Shown: one piece after another, positions 12,582-12,840 of the stretch
Layout: each line of letters begins with the position of its first letter
How positions within the stretch are numbered: the first letter of the stretch is position 1
From: Verrucomicrobia bacterium UBA6775
GTDB taxonomy: Bacteria; Verrucomicrobiota; Verrucomicrobiia; Limisphaerales; UBA1096
Direction of reading: 5' to 3'
Assembly (NCBI GenBank): GCA_002453165.1
Contig: DKGH01000183.1
Coordinates: 1-12,840, forward strand
Length of the DNA: 12,840 nt
Position numbers and translations under genes: made by a program
The notes under the pieces: generated by a model
Databases searched by the model: none
What the model was told of the DNA's origin: nothing
Seen by the model: only the letters and a program-made list of their open reading frames with translations

Positions 12582-12840
12582 TTATTGAACCAATCCAGGC
12601 GCTTTGGTGATGGCGCAGGATTGTTCCTCTCGGGTCTTGAGGTTTTTGATGGTGGCTTGGCTTTCGTCCTGCAGGGTGATAAGCCACTTGGCCTTTAACT
12701 CGAGAGCGCGTTTGAATTGTTTTTCGGGCTTGGCCTTGAGCAGGGGATACTCGGTGGCCAGGCCGGCCTGGCGGAGTTGTTGCACGAGGCCAAGCGAGAC
12801 GTCGCGGAGGGTTTCGTCGGTGATCTGCACGAAGGCGTCC
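12582..12840 (-). CDS. hisS: Probable histidyl-tRNA synthetase, C-terminal anticodon-binding domain (partial)
   Basis: The gene enters from the right edge on the minus strand and ends at TAA (12584-12582), giving 86 complete codons. The visible part reads DAFVQITDETLRDVSLGLVQ, LRQAGLATEYPLL, then KPEKQFKRALELKAKWLITL and TIKNLKTREEQ. The pattern LRxxGxxxE...K..KQFKxAxxxxA......DE......KNLxTxEQ is that of the HGTP anticodon-binding domain of HisRS. The catalytic domain lies outside, so another class IIa synthetase or a HisZ-like protein cannot be ruled out. The gene has no visible terminator; 36 nt separate it from the CBS ORF on the same strand. Confidence 0.7.
   Translation of the reverse strand, partial: DAFVQITDETLRDVSLGLVQQLRQAGLATEYPLLKAKPEKQFKRALELKAKWLITLQDESQATIKNLKTREEQSCAITKAPGLVQ

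Noticed and set aside
1..12840. CRISPR array, tRNA, rRNA, transposase, phage genes or toxin-antitoxin pair
   Set aside because: Looked for on both strands by eye; no regularly spaced repeats, no tRNA-like cloverleaf, and no integrase, transposase or toxin motifs were seen.

Overview
The window is chromosomal-looking DNA, GC-rich by eye, from a bacterium of the PVC group, most likely Verrucomicrobiota (Planctomycetota is the alternative). The best evidence is the gene at 11812-12246, a member of the family known from genome annotation as Minf_1886 / Verruc_Plancto-restricted protein. An arylsulfatase tail, a secreted ThuA-like protein and a LeuRS of the Bacteroidetes/PVC type fit. No phage, transposase, CRISPR or RNA gene was found. 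Many genes lack a clear Shine-Dalgarno sequence and several probably start with TTG.

Layout. 1-227 (+) is the C-terminus of a sulfatase, overlapping by 4 nt (TTGA) a D-malate/tartrate-type dehydrogenase (224-1300, +). A repeat-rich gap (1301-1480) precedes a secreted ThuA-like protein (1481-2242, +). This converges, with only 6 nt between stops, on an enolase-superfamily enzyme of the hydroxyproline (betaine) epimerase/dehydratase type (2249-3352, -). Divergent from that is a fused AhbA-AhbB-like (siroheme decarboxylase / Lrp-AsnC fold) protein (3446-4579, +). Next is an SLC13/DASS-like transporter with two RCK-C domains (4622-6493, +), which converges on a secreted glutathione peroxidase (6564-7100, -) that has its own intrinsic terminator. 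Divergent from the peroxidase is ilvD (7207-8943, +), then leuS (8989-11652, +), a tiny unlisted membrane-protein ORF (11649-11810, +) and the PVC-restricted protein (11812-12246, +). These last three are packed with overlaps or 1-nt spacing. The right end has, on the minus strand, the C-terminus of a probable histidyl-tRNA synthetase (12582->12840) followed by a short single-CBS-motif ORF (12186-12545) whose end overlaps the PVC-restricted gene.

How the genes work together. The window mixes amino-acid metabolism and translation (ilvD, leuS, probable hisS), small-acid and osmolyte catabolism (malate/tartrate dehydrogenase, hydroxyproline-type enzyme, DASS-like carrier) and envelope or secreted functions (sulfatase, ThuA, peroxidase). 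I see no single dedicated multi-gene pathway.

The most striking signal is not a gene. An 8-bp palindrome, TTGGCCAA, usually within CGCTTGGCCAAGCG, occurs 13 times. It lies in most intergenic gaps, and four copies sit 6-12 nt after a stop codon. I regard this as a highly iterated palindrome comparable in concept to cyanobacterial HIP1, and the main candidate for something undescribed here.
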